From Sphingomonas sp. TREG-RG-20F-R18-01 (GTDB lineage Bacteria; Pseudomonadota; Alphaproteobacteria; Sphingomonadales; Sphingomonadaceae): a stretch of DNA of 55,091 nucleotides. This document shows, one piece after another, positions 25,183 through 34,191 of this stretch; the stretch's first letter is position 1, and every line of letters begins with the position of its first letter. Where the stretch lies: positions 1 to 55,091 of the forward strand of contig NZ_JAKNQQ010000013.1 in NCBI RefSeq assembly GCF_022662475.1, in the 5' to 3' direction. Under the pieces are notes generated by a model. That model ran no database searches and was not told the origin of the DNA. It saw nothing but the letters and a program-made list of their open reading frames with translations. A program made the position numbers and the translations under genes.

Positions 25183-26390
25183 CTATCGCTGCAGCGCTTC
25201 TGGCGGCGGTCGCCGTCACCGCGTTCCTGACCTTCAGTCGCTTCGCCCATTCGAAGTCGTGGCGCGCGACCGTCACGCCGCTTGCGTCGATCATCGGGTC
25301 TGGATTCCTGATCTGCGGCCCGTTGCTGGCGAAGGAGTTCGGGTCGGCCGCGATCTTCGCGATGGCGGCGTTGCTGGCGATCGCCTATGCCGTCGGCGCG
25401 GTGATCCGCTTCAACATCGTCCATGTCGAGAACGCCGCCGCGACGCTTTCGCTCAACGATCCGATGGCGTGGGCGATGCGCGCGACGCAGGTGATGCTCG
25501 CGATCGCCTATGCGGTTTCGGTGGCGTATTACCTGAAGCTGCTGGCCGAATTCACGCTAAAGCCGCTTGCCATTGCAGCAGAATGGCACGGGCTGGTCGC
25601 CAACGTGCTCGTCACGGTGATCATCGCGGCGCTCGCCGCGCTGACGCTGTCGGGGGACATCCGCAAAGTCGAGCACGCCGCGCATGCGAGCGTCTCGGTC
25701 AAGCTCGGCATCATCGCCGGGTTGCTCGCCGGGCTGGCGCTGTGGTGGGCGACGCGCACCGGAGCGCCTCTCGACCTGCCGCCAACGCGGCTCTCGTGGA
25801 GCGGGCTGCCGCTGCTGCTAGGCTTGCTGATCACGGTGCAAGGTTTCGAGACGTCGCGCTATCTTGGCGACAGCTACGACCAGGCGACCCGCGTTCGGAC
25901 GATGCGGCATGCGCAGTGGCTGTCCTCGGCAATCTATCTTGCATTCCTCGCGTTGCTCACCCCGTTTCTGAACCAGGCGCAGCACGCCGAAGGGGTGGCG
26001 GGCATCCTCGACATCATGAAGCTCGTCGCGCCGATTCTCGGCGTCTTCGTGCTGATCGGCGCGGTGTCGAGCCAGTTGAGCGCAGCGATCGCGGACTCGA
26101 TCGGGTCCGGCGGGTTGATGGTTGAGGTGTCGCGGCGCAAACTCGGCATCCGCGGCGCGTTCATCACCGCCAGCGCGCTGTCGATCGCAGTTGTATGGCT
26201 GACCGATCCGTTCTCGGTAATCGCACTGTCGTCGCGCGCGTTCGCGCTGTTCTACGCGATGCAGGCGGTGTTGGCCCTGTGGGTGTCGTTTCGCACCGGT
26301 GCGGGTGGGACCATGGAAGGCATCGGCTTCGCTATCGTCGGGCTGATCTGCGTGGTCGCAGCGGCGGCGGGAGCGCCGGCTGAAGGGTAG
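25179..26390 (+). CDS. Multi-pass transporter-like membrane protein (APC/LeuT-fold candidate)
   Basis: 403 residues with about eleven hydrophobic segments. The first long segment contains TPLASIIGSGFLICGPLLA; the glycine break GSGF resembles the unwound helix 1 of APC-superfamily transporters. Another segment has LLLGLLITVQGFETSRYLGD, and VKLGIIAGLLAGLALWW follows a cytosolic loop. I do not recognise a named family. It is co-translated with the DUF2254 gene (4-bp overlap), which suggests that the two act together. Substrate unknown. Confidence 0.75.
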   Translation: MTIAAALLAAVAVTAFLTFSRFAHSKSWRATVTPLASIIGSGFLICGPLLAKEFGSAAIFAMAALLAIAYAVGAVIRFNIVHVENAAATLSLNDPMAWAMRATQVMLAIAYAVSVAYYLKLLAEFTLKPLAIAAEWHGLVANVLVTVIIAALAALTLSGDIRKVEHAAHASVSVKLGIIAGLLAGLALWWATRTGAPLDLPPTRLSWSGLPLLLGLLITVQGFETSRYLGDSYDQATRVRTMRHAQWLSSAIYLAFLALLTPFLNQAQHAEGVAGILDIMKLVAPILGVFVLIGAVSSQLSAAIADSIGSGGLMVEVSRRKLGIRGAFITASALSIAVVWLTDPFSVIALSSRAFALFYAMQAVLALWVSFRTGAGGTMEGIGFAIVGLICVVAAAAGAPAEG

Positions 26391-26519
26391 CGACAGGCAG
26401 CAACATCCCGAGCGCAATGTGCTCGCGGATACGCTGGCAACCGAACCGTTATAGCCTATGGCGTTGCCTCTTGGCGCGCTCTTCATCGCCGTCGATATCG
26501 CGCAGATATCATGCCAGTG

Positions 26520-26540
26520 TTGACCCAATAAGCGACATTC
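26520..26540 (+). repeat. 21-nt gene-end motif, copy 2
   Basis: Starts TTGACCCA, ends GACATTC. It lies 130 bp after the transporter gene and before the recombinase. The rest of 26391-26668 shows no gene. Confidence 0.55.
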
Positions 26541-26668
26541 ATGCTCCCCTCATATCTTTCGGATCCCGGCCGTTCGTTCACGGGCATCGTGCCAACCATA
26601 TATGTAAACGGCCAATTCACCCTCTCGATGTAGCCTGCGGCGCTGACCCGAAAACGTGGAGATAAGCG

Positions 26669-27301
26669 ATGGGACACTCGTCGAAAGATCCAGCTTTCAA
26701 CGAGCTCCGCCCTTGGAACGAAGGCCGCGTGCTGGGCCCAAAGCGCGCGCTTAAACCGCAGCAAGTCTGGGCTATTCGCTTCTGGCTTGACCAACATCGG
26801 CGGCTGCGGGATCGGGCACTTTTCGACTTCGCGATCGACAGCAAGCTGCGCGGATGCGACGTAGTGAAAGTCCGCATTGGCGACATCGTTGCTGGTGGCC
26901 GCGTTCGGGATCGCGCGATCGTAGTGCAGCAAAAAACGAAACGCCCCGTGCAGTTCGAGCTTGTCGAACCTGCCCGCAAAACTCTCCTCGCTTGGCTCGA
27001 GCGCCGTGGCGGCACATTGAACGATTTTGTCTTTCCGAGCCGTAACGACTATATGGGGCACATGAGCACGAGGCAGTATGCACGCCTCGTTCGCGAGTGG
27101 ATCGTCGGCATCGGCCTCCAAGCTGAGGACTACGGTACTCACTCCCTTCGACGCACCAAGGCGTCGATAATCTACAAGGCGACGGGCAACCTTCGCGCAG
27201 TGCAAATCCTACTTGGTGATGCCAAGATCGAGAGCACCGTCCGCTATCTCGGCGTTGATGTGGAAGACGCTTTAGAGCTGTCGGAGCGGACCGAAGTCTG
27301 A
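26669..27301 (+). CDS. Small tyrosine recombinase with altered catalytic His
   Basis: 210 residues, a catalytic-domain-only integrase with ribosome site GGAG before the ATG. Catalytic positions are Arg61 (SKLRGCD), Lys in QQKTKRP, His158 and Arg161 (THSLRRTKA) and Tyr193 (TVRYLG). The position normally His in the LLGH box is Asp184 (LLGDAKIESTVRYLG). The family cuts and rejoins DNA at attachment or resolution sites. It stands alone with no recognisable attachment site or cargo, so it may be a stranded remnant. The Asp change could weaken activity. Confidence 0.82.
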   Translation: MGHSSKDPAFNELRPWNEGRVLGPKRALKPQQVWAIRFWLDQHRRLRDRALFDFAIDSKLRGCDVVKVRIGDIVAGGRVRDRAIVVQQKTKRPVQFELVEPARKTLLAWLERRGGTLNDFVFPSRNDYMGHMSTRQYARLVREWIVGIGLQAEDYGTHSLRRTKASIIYKATGNLRAVQILLGDAKIESTVRYLGVDVEDALELSERTEV

Positions 27302-27311
27302 CCGGGTCAGT

Positions 27312-27332
27312 TTGACCCACATCCGGTCATTC
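27312..27332 (+). repeat. 21-nt gene-end motif, copy 3
   Basis: Starts TTGACCCA, ends GTCATTC, 11 bp after the recombinase stop. Confidence 0.55.
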
Positions 27333-27531
27333 ACCGCCTCTGTTCGGCTCCCCATCTTCTGCCATTCATTCATGTTGGCAACGGAGGAGGTGCTGAGCCT
27401 CAGCCCTGCCGGCTGCCCCCGCCAGCTTTCTCAAAAACGACGGTGAAACGGGAATGTACGGCTTGCCTAGTTGACCGCGCGTGTGGTGGCGCAGCAATAC
27501 ACTTAGATTGCTTAGCGTGGCAGGAGGATCG

Positions 27532-27714
27532 ATGACGACCAAATCGTTCTTGGCAATTCGATCGGGTTTCCAACCTCGGCTAAGCGCCGTTGGAAAGGCG
27601 GTTAGTTATCTGGCCCTGGCATTTATAGGTGCGCTTCTCGTCTCGGCTGTGGCGAAGGGCCTCCTCGGCGCTTCCCTCCTTCAACTCGCGCAAGGCTTCG
27701 CATTACATGCTTAA
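27532..27714 (+). CDS. Small hypothetical membrane protein
   Basis: 60 residues from ATG 27532, preceded by a very good ribosome site (CAGGAGGATCG). One hydrophobic segment (AVSYLALAFIGALLVSAVAKGLL) suggests a single-pass inner-membrane peptide with a basic N-terminus. No family recognised. It stands alone between a recombinase and the SPFH operon, convergent with the latter. Confidence 0.55.
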   Translation: MTTKSFLAIRSGFQPRLSAVGKAVSYLALAFIGALLVSAVAKGLLGASLLQLAQGFALHA

Positions 27715-27864
27715 AAGCGCTTTCCACGGAACTATTCCGCGGCGGTTCCTCTGAGGTAACAAAGTTGCCCGAATTAGGCAGCAAAGTGAATGAGCAAGAT
27801 TTGCCGCCCCACGGACGTGAATTGGCGGGCGGGAGGCGCACTGATAGCTTCGATACGCAGCCGC

Positions 27865-28215
27865 CTATATCCCCGATGCGCAGGCGAAGCTGACAAGTGA
27901 ATCAAAAAGGCCCGACTCGGATATCGCCGACAGCATGTTCTGGGATGGACAAGAAACCCCGCCCCCGGTGCAGCCTTTGCCGTCCTTATTGAGGGCACGA
28001 ACGCGGTACCGCTCATGCCGTCTGATCGACATCATGAAATCTTCTTCGATACCATCGAGGTCGGCAGGGTGCAGATATCTCAACCGACGCGCGGGACATA
28101 TGGCATCTGCCTTATCGGCAAAGGCGACGTACGCCGGTGAGGTCATTGCTTGAAAATCAAGGCGGCTCGGTGGCGTGCCGAAAAGGACTGAAAGGATGGC
28201 GCCAAGAATCAGCAT
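27865..28215 (-). CDS. Hypothetical small exported protein
   Basis: 116 residues if started at ATG 28215 (MLILGAILSVLFGTPPSRLDF), which gives a short signal-like N-terminus; a longer frame reaches 28296. Four Cys residues (ICPA, GCTGG, SCPS, FACA) could form disulfides in the periplasm. No family recognised. It is the last gene on the minus strand below the SPFH operon. Confidence 0.45.
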   Translation of the reverse strand: MLILGAILSVLFGTPPSRLDFQAMTSPAYVAFADKADAICPARRLRYLHPADLDGIEEDFMMSIRRHERYRVRALNKDGKGCTGGGVSCPSQNMLSAISESGLFDSLVSFACASGI

Positions 28216-28299
28216 TAAGACACCGCTATCTGAAGTACGCGAAAGCCGAGTGGCGCAATGGTTCGGCCCCACGTTGGCAAAGAGTGCCGACGACAATAC

Positions 28300-28836
28300 C
28301 TAGATAGTCAGGAGGCGCCGTGCGGCCAGACTTTCGACGATCGCCGCCACGCCTTCTTCAATGTCATCGCGCGATGCGAGAATTTCTTCTGCCGTCCTGC
28401 CCGTCGCCGCATGGCGCAATGTCTGCGCGCGGCCGACCAACAGCTTGTCCTGCTCGATCAGCGCGAGAAGTGTTGCGGCTTCCTCGCGGTAGCGTTGCGT
28501 CATGCGATCGTTCTCGGGAACGGGTGCGTGCCGGACTTGCCCTTCGACTGCACCGATCGCCTTGCCGAGCGCTTCCAAGAGCTTCGCATCTGCCACCACG
28601 TCGCTCGACGGAAACGGATTGTCCCGCGTCGGCGCGGAAAGGCGATCACGCCGAAACTCGGCTTCGGCCGTCGATACGGCTTTGCGCGCGCCGGCGAGCA
28701 GCTCGCTGACCAAAGTGCGGACCTTCTGGTCGTCGGCGCGAAGCTGATTTTCCTCCCGGTAGAAAGTATAGCCGCAGCCGTGGAAGAGGGTGATAGCGAC
28801 CTCTCCCAGCGCGCCAACGTCGTAGAAGCCGGTCAT
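28300..28836 (-). CDS. Unknown protein coupled to SPFH gene
   Basis: 178 residues. The start overlaps the SPFH stop by 4 bp (28833-28836), so it is translated with it. The sequence is highly charged and probably alpha-helical (KVRTLVSELLAGARKAVSTA, YREEAATLLALIEQDKLL, EEGVAAIVESLAARRLL); no membrane segment. Coiled-coil association with the SPFH protein is plausible. No family recognised. Confidence 0.7.
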   Translation of the reverse strand: MTGFYDVGALGEVAITLFHGCGYTFYREENQLRADDQKVRTLVSELLAGARKAVSTAEAEFRRDRLSAPTRDNPFPSSDVVADAKLLEALGKAIGAVEGQVRHAPVPENDRMTQRYREEAATLLALIEQDKLLVGRAQTLRHAATGRTAEEILASRDDIEEGVAAIVESLAARRLLTI

Positions 28837-29669
28837 TGCCCGCCGGCGCCGGTGACATCGCCGAGCGGCAGGATCCCCGTCGCCGGCGCTCCGATATTGA
28901 ACGGTAATCCCGCTGCGGCGTTTGGCGCCGAGAGGAGCCCCTTCTCCGCCATCCGCAGCGCGAGGTAATAGCGAACCGACTCGATCGGCGTCAGGCCGAT
29001 CGCCTGCAGCGAGATCAGCTCGCGCATCCGCTCGTCGCGCGGCATGATGAGGACCTTGAGGTCGTTGAGCATGATGCCATAGACCGAAAGGAAGTCGCCA
29101 AGATGTTGTTTCACCAACTCGCGCACGCCGTTGATGCGCTCGTTGATGTGTTCCATCTTCGTCACCTGGATGACCTGGTTGATCGCCTGCTCGATCGCGG
29201 GCCCGGCATATTCAGCGATTTCAGCGGTATCGATCTGGATGCCGGCGAACGGCATGTGCGTGATGAGATCGAGCGCCTCCTCCTTTGAATCGATATGGAT
29301 GTAATAATCCACGACATAGGACATCTCGGCCATTTCCGCAGACGTCGCGATCCCTTCGTTGCGGACCAGCAGCTTTGAGCGATTGATGTATATGACTTCA
29401 TATTGCCAGGGCGAATTGCCGCCGAAGAAGCCCTGCGCGATCGATCCCAAAATCGGCGCGTTGGGTGTTTCCAACGCGTATTGCCCAGTATCGTAAACGT
29501 TTAGGACAGCGCCGCGGGACTTGAGAACGCAGAAGTGATTGCTCTCGACAGTAAGCAGCGAGCCCGAGACGATGCTCGCATCGCCGACCTTCATGGCGAC
29601 GGTACGTGTGCCGAGCGCATCGGTGCCGTCGTTGCGGAGTGTGCTGATGACTTGCCGGGTCAATGCCAT
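28833..29669 (-). CDS. SPFH/Band-7-like protein
   Basis: 278 residues, ATG 29669 with ribosome site GAGGATC. The middle has SPFH-type features: VESNHFCVLKSRGAVLNVYD, YALETPNAPILGSI, WQYEVIYINRSKLLVRNEGI, then YYIHIDSKEEALDLI, a helical stretch with INERINGVRELVKQHLGDFL, and YGIMLNDLKVLIMPRD. The C-terminal tail is Gly/Ala rich. There is no N-terminal membrane helix, resembling 'virion core protein-like' SPFH proteins that form oligomers near membranes. A single-pass protein lies upstream and an unknown helical protein downstream, forming a compact operon. Confidence 0.78.
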   Translation of the reverse strand: MALTRQVISTLRNDGTDALGTRTVAMKVGDASIVSGSLLTVESNHFCVLKSRGAVLNVYDTGQYALETPNAPILGSIAQGFFGGNSPWQYEVIYINRSKLLVRNEGIATSAEMAEMSYVVDYYIHIDSKEEALDLITHMPFAGIQIDTAEIAEYAGPAIEQAINQVIQVTKMEHINERINGVRELVKQHLGDFLSVYGIMLNDLKVLIMPRDERMRELISLQAIGLTPIESVRYYLALRMAEKGLLSAPNAAAGLPFNIGAPATGILPLGDVTGAGGQ

Positions 29670-29712
29670 GTCAGATCCTCATGAAAGAGCGAAGGCGAGC
29701 GGTTTTGCAGCA

Positions 29713-30039
29713 TCAAGTCCCGCGCGGTGTGCAGATTCCCGGGCCGGACATAATGTCGAGCAGGGCTCCCACCCGATCCTCGGCGCGACCATGCTGCGGC
29801 GCCTCGAGGACATATCGGAGAGCGCCCGATTGCACGCTAGCAGGCGAGATCGGGGAAGAATGGACGGCGTTCGCCTGGTCCGGATCGGCCAAAAGATTAT
29901 CGTATCCAAGAGTCAAGTTCGGCGGCGCAACCTGAAATTCCGGCTCCGCATACACCGCAATCGATGTGCGTTTGCGCATTTGTCGCAGCCCGCACAGCAA
30001 CAGCACGCCGAGAACGAGGATAGCCGTCAGTGCGTGCAT
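29713..30039 (-). CDS. Hypothetical single-pass membrane protein, first gene of SPFH operon
   Basis: 108 residues from ATG 30039 (ribosome site GAGGAC); a GTG at 30042 is adjacent. The N-terminus has one membrane helix (ALTAILVLGVLLLCGL) then basic RQMRKRT and a soluble tail. The gap to the SPFH gene is 43 bp. It could anchor the SPFH oligomer. No family recognised. Confidence 0.55.
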   Translation of the reverse strand: MHALTAILVLGVLLLCGLRQMRKRTSIAVYAEPEFQVAPPNLTLGYDNLLADPDQANAVHSSPISPASVQSGALRYVLEAPQHGRAEDRVGALLDIMSGPGICTPRGT

Positions 30040-30298
30040 CACGTCCTCGCGTCGGATTGAGTTTTCAATGTTACCGCTCGACGCACCACGGTGACAAATG
30101 TCATTTTATTCATGTGCTTATAAAAAAGAAGCCAGTATTGAAGGCTATGCGACGGCTTGAGGCAGGCTCCCGGTTCCCAAATACAAGCCGACCGATCGTA
30201 GATCGAGATGCTTGAGCTTTGCGAAACGCACGACGGGCTCACATCAACCGACGTTTCGACAGGGATATAGCGCGGTAAACGCGTGTCATTGGGGGGCC

Positions 30299-33103
30299 AT
30301 GATGAAGCGCTGGATCGTGATGGGCGTGCTGATCGGGATCGCGGGTCGGGCGGACGCGTCCGAAACGCCGGTGTACCAGGCTGCCCCAACTTGGGTGAAG
30401 CCTGCGCCGACCCCCGACGCCGCCGCCCCGGGTGATGATGCCCCCGTGCTGCTGATCGCGGACAACCAGCAGCGGTTCGCCGACGGCATGGTGTGGAACT
30501 ACCGAGAAATCGCAAGCCGCGCCATGTCGGCGCAGGCGCTGGCGCAGATCGGCACGGTGAAGCTGACTTGGCTGCCCGATCACGGCGACCTCGTCGTCCA
30601 CCGCGTTGACATTCTGCGCAATGGCGCGCGGATCGATGTGCTCAAGGGCGGCAGCCGTTTCACTGTGCTGCGCCGCGAGCAGCAGCTCGAGCAGATGCAA
30701 TTGAACGGCCTGCTTACCGCCACGATGGCGGTCGAAGGCCTGCAGATCGGCGACGTGCTCGACGTCGCCTATTCGGTCACGACCCGCGATCCATCGCTGC
30801 GCGGCAATGTCCAAACGGTTGCGCCGGTGATCAACCAGCCAGTCAAGGTCGGCTTCGCCCGCACGCGCTTGCTCTGGCCCGCTGGGATGCCGGTGCATTG
30901 GAAGGCGTATCCGGTCGGGGGGGACCCCACCGTCAGCACTGCGGGCGGCTGGACCGAGCTGGTCTTCGCGCTGCCTTTGCCCAAGCAGCCCGAGCTGCCG
31001 CGCGATGTGCCCGTGCGCTACATCCGCCCGCCGATCGTCGAGGCCAGCAGCTTCGCCGACTGGGCCGCGGTCTCGCGGGTTATGGCACCGCTCTACGCCA
31101 CCGATGGGCTGGTCCCCCCCGCCAGCCCGCTGGCCGGTGAAATCGCCGCGATCGCCGCCGCCGACGCCGATCCGATGCGCCGCGCAACGCTCGGGCTCGC
31201 CTTGGTCCAGGGCAAGGTGCGCTACCTGTTCCGCGGCATGGACAACGGTAACTATGTCCCGCAATCGCCGGCACGCACCTGGGAGCTGCGCTATGGCGAC
31301 TGTAAGGCGAAGACGCTGCTGCTTCTCGCCGTGCTGCGCGGGCTCGGCATCGAAGCCGAACCGGTGCTGGCCAACCTGGGCGCGGGCGGCCTGATCGCCG
31401 AGCGGTTGCCCTCGGCGGCCGCGTTCAACCACGTGCTGGTGCGCGCGACGATCGCCAGCCACACGCTGTGGCTCGACGGCACTGGGCGTGGCACCACGCG
31501 CGAAGACATCGCCGATGTGCCTGCGCTCCATTGGGTCCTGCCGGTGCGCTCGGGCGGGGCCAACCTCCTTCCCGTACCCGCCATCGCGCACGCGCGCGCC
31601 GACGAGACCGCCACGCTCGACCTCGACGTCAGCGCCGGGATCGATCTGCCCGGCCCCTTCACGACGACCATCACGCTTCACGGCGGCCTGGCCGACGCGC
31701 TCCGCACCGCGGTCGCACAAGCGCCCAAGGAAAACCGCGACAAATTGCTCGATGGATTGGCCCAGAAAGTGCCCGGTGTCCGGATCGTCGCCACCCGCCG
31801 CTTCACCTTCGATCCGGCGACGGGATCCGCGACCGTGACGCTCGAGGGGGTGGCAGTGCCGCCATGGTGCCGCGAGGATCGTCTTTACCGCTTCAATCTC
31901 GTCGATGGCGTCGGGAACATCCAGTTCGCCCCCGATCGCTCGCGCCCCGCCTGGCGCGATCTGCCCGTCTCCACGGGCGAGCCCAACACGCAGCGCACCA
32001 CCTTCCGGCTGCATTTGCCCGATGACGGCAAGACGTTCGGGCTGGAAGGCGATCAGGCGGTCGATCTCGACATTGCCGGACGCCAAGTCCACGGACAGGC
32101 AACGCTGGCGAGCGGAACGGTGCTCGTCGAGCGACAGGTCGCATCATCGGGCGCCGAGATTGCGGCCCAGGACATTCCGGCCACGCGCGCGCGGCTCGCC
32201 GCGGCGCAGAACCGCGCGCTCCGGGTCGCCACCGTGCGCGACTATCCCGCTCCGTGGGCGGCGGTCGAGGGATCCAAACGCGCGCACCGGTTCGACCGTG
32301 TCGAGGCGTTGTACGCCACCTATATCGCCGACAAACCCGACGATGCCGGCCGGTATGTCGCGCGCGCGGCGTTCTTCGCCGCGATCTTCGAGCGACCGCG
32401 AGCCCTCGCCGATCTCGATAAGGCGATCGGGATCGAGGCATCGGGCAGTTCGTATCGTGCGCGCGCCTTCGTCCGAGAACAGCTCGGGCAGGACAAGGAA
32501 GCGGTCGGCGATCTCCGGGCGGCGCTCGACCTCGACCCCGGCTCCCACGCGATCATTGCGCAACTGGCGCGAATGTTGTCGCTGCACAGTGGCAAGGATC
32601 AAGCACTTGCGCTGGTTCAGGACCATATCGACCAGGGCGGCGTGGAAAGGCCCGAGTTCCTCGAGACCAAGGCCGAGATCCTCGCGAACAGTGGCGACAA
32701 GACCGGGGCGATCGCGACCATGGACGAGGCGATCACGACCAAGCCCGCGAGCGCCCCGTTCTTCAACCAGCGGTGCTGGATCAAGGGGACGCTCAACACA
32801 GCGCTCGAAACCGCCTTGGCGGACTGCACCCGCTCGATCGAGCTTAGTGGCGCGGATACCGGGACGGCGCTCGACAGCCGCGCGATGGTCTATTTCCGCC
32901 TGGCACGCTTCGGCGATGCGCTGTCGGATCTCGATGCGGCGCTCGCGCTGCGCCCGGCGTCGGCCGAGAGCCTGTTCATGCGCGGCGTGGTCCGCGCGCG
33001 CCTGGGCGATCGCGCCGCCGCGATGCGGGATCTCGCGGCGGCACGCCTGCTGTCCCCGCGGATCGACGAAACCTACGCCAGATATGGGATCAAGCCCGCC
33101 TGA
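30299..33103 (+). CDS. DUF3857 / transglutaminase-like / TPR protein
   Basis: 934 residues from ATG 30299 (an ATG also at 30302, ribosome site GGGGGG). The signal peptide ends near GRADAS. A DUF3857 domain (about 60-220; VHRVDILRNGARIDVLKG) is followed by a transglutaminase-like core with Cys335 (RYGDCKAKT), His378 (FNHVLV) and Asp393 (WLDGTG), so the catalytic triad is intact. The C-terminal 300 residues are TPR-like helices (ALADLDKAIGIEASGSSYRA, DALSDLDAALALRPASAESL). Such proteins are exported; the substrate is unknown. The next gene, a secreted aspartic protease, begins 32 bp after the stop, so they may be co-transcribed. Confidence 0.85.
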   Translation: MMKRWIVMGVLIGIAGRADASETPVYQAAPTWVKPAPTPDAAAPGDDAPVLLIADNQQRFADGMVWNYREIASRAMSAQALAQIGTVKLTWLPDHGDLVVHRVDILRNGARIDVLKGGSRFTVLRREQQLEQMQLNGLLTATMAVEGLQIGDVLDVAYSVTTRDPSLRGNVQTVAPVINQPVKVGFARTRLLWPAGMPVHWKAYPVGGDPTVSTAGGWTELVFALPLPKQPELPRDVPVRYIRPPIVEASSFADWAAVSRVMAPLYATDGLVPPASPLAGEIAAIAAADADPMRRATLGLALVQGKVRYLFRGMDNGNYVPQSPARTWELRYGDCKAKTLLLLAVLRGLGIEAEPVLANLGAGGLIAERLPSAAAFNHVLVRATIASHTLWLDGTGRGTTREDIADVPALHWVLPVRSGGANLLPVPAIAHARADETATLDLDVSAGIDLPGPFTTTITLHGGLADALRTAVAQAPKENRDKLLDGLAQKVPGVRIVATRRFTFDPATGSATVTLEGVAVPPWCREDRLYRFNLVDGVGNIQFAPDRSRPAWRDLPVSTGEPNTQRTTFRLHLPDDGKTFGLEGDQAVDLDIAGRQVHGQATLASGTVLVERQVASSGAEIAAQDIPATRARLAAAQNRALRVATVRDYPAPWAAVEGSKRAHRFDRVEALYATYIADKPDDAGRYVARAAFFAAIFERPRALADLDKAIGIEASGSSYRARAFVREQLGQDKEAVGDLRAALDLDPGSHAIIAQLARMLSLHSGKDQALALVQDHIDQGGVERPEFLETKAEILANSGDKTGAIATMDEAITTKPASAPFFNQRCWIKGTLNTALETALADCTRSIELSGADTGTALDSRAMVYFRLARFGDALSDLDAALALRPASAESLFMRGVVRARLGDRAAAMRDLAAARLLSPRIDETYARYGIKPA

Positions 33104-33135
33104 TCCACTTGTTCCGATAGCCCAAGGATTGCCGG

Positions 33136-34191
33136 ATGGCTCGACACACAACAGCACTCCTTTTGAATTGCCTTGCAGTCGGTGTGCAGTTCGCAGCAGC
33201 TCCGGCCGCCGCCCAAACCCAAACGGCGTCGGTCGAGGTTCCCATCCGCGAGGTCGACCTTTCCGACGGAACGCGGCGCTATGTGGTATCGATCGCGGTT
33301 GATGGTCACCCCATCGACGCCGGTCTGGATACCGGCTCGGTCGGGTTGCGCGTGCTTCCAAGCGGCGTCGAGTCTGCAGCGATGAAGGAAGTCGGTCCGG
33401 TACAGCGGTACGGCTACGCCGTCGGAACGACTCTTGAAGGGCCTGTGGTTCGTACGGAGGTTTCGGTAGGTGGCCTGCGCGAAGCCAGCCGCTGGCAAGC
33501 AATTCGTACGATCGGATGTAGCGTCGCCCGCCCCGATTGCCCTGCTGCCCATGTCGATCGACGCACGTTCGGTATTCAGGGCAATGGCATTGCTGGCGAG
33601 GGGTTTCGCGCGATCCTCGGAGTCGGCTTGGCGGACGCCGACTTACCCAATCCCTTTCGAGAGATTGGCGCACACCGCTGGATCATCGAACTCCCGAGAC
33701 CCGGCGAAGCTTCGAGCGGGCGCTTGATCCTCAATCCGAGCGACGACCAAGTCGTCGGGTTCACGCCGCTGCCATTAGCGGACGCGAATCGATCGCGCGC
33801 GAACGACGCAGTCCGAGCCTGTTTGCAACGCGATGGCGGAAAGCCCATCTGCGCGCCGACGCTGATCGACAGCGGGGCTCCCGGGGTCGAACTCGTCAAT
33901 CATGGCGCTGATCGCGACTGGGCCGAAGGCACGACCGGGCGCCTAACCTTTGGGGATGCCGCTAGCCCACAGGCGATGGGGGTCCGCTTCATCGTCGGGC
34001 GTAGGGCGCAAGCCTCTCGGTTCAGCTCTGTCACCGATCCGCGGGTCGAAGGAGTGCGGGTCCGGTCGGGCCTGCTTACCTATTTCGCCTATGACGTGCT
34101 TTACGATGCCGATCACGGCACACTCGCAATCAAGGCGCGTCCAGCATATCGAGATGGAGTTATCGCGGTCGGTGGCGGTTACCCAAATTGA
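33136..34191 (+). CDS. Secreted pepsin-like aspartic protease
   Basis: 351 residues. The signal peptide ends in AAAPAAAQ. Two active-site-type motifs are seen: AGLDTGSVGLRVL (Asp65) and PTLIDSGAPGVELV (Asp245), about 180 residues apart, as expected for the two lobes of a pepsin-like or DUF3443-like protease. A GIQGNGIAGEGFRAILGVG segment resembles the DGILGLG loop. Cys residues in RTIGCSVARPDC may form a disulfide. It probably acts in the periplasm or outside the cell. Confidence 0.72.
   Translation: MARHTTALLLNCLAVGVQFAAAPAAAQTQTASVEVPIREVDLSDGTRRYVVSIAVDGHPIDAGLDTGSVGLRVLPSGVESAAMKEVGPVQRYGYAVGTTLEGPVVRTEVSVGGLREASRWQAIRTIGCSVARPDCPAAHVDRRTFGIQGNGIAGEGFRAILGVGLADADLPNPFREIGAHRWIIELPRPGEASSGRLILNPSDDQVVGFTPLPLADANRSRANDAVRACLQRDGGKPICAPTLIDSGAPGVELVNHGADRDWAEGTTGRLTFGDAASPQAMGVRFIVGRRAQASRFSSVTDPRVEGVRVRSGLLTYFAYDVLYDADHGTLAIKARPAYRDGVIAVGGGYPN

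Noticed and set aside
26483..27205. Minus-strand 240-codon frame opposite the recombinase
   Set aside because: The + strand frame has all recombinase catalytic motifs and a ribosome site; the minus frame is its shadow.
30239..32092. 617-codon minus-strand open frame
   Set aside because: Antisense to the DUF3857/transglutaminase gene; no ribosome site or domain.
32144..33673. 509-codon minus-strand open frame
   Set aside because: Antisense across two real genes with clear signal peptides and catalytic motifs on the other strand.
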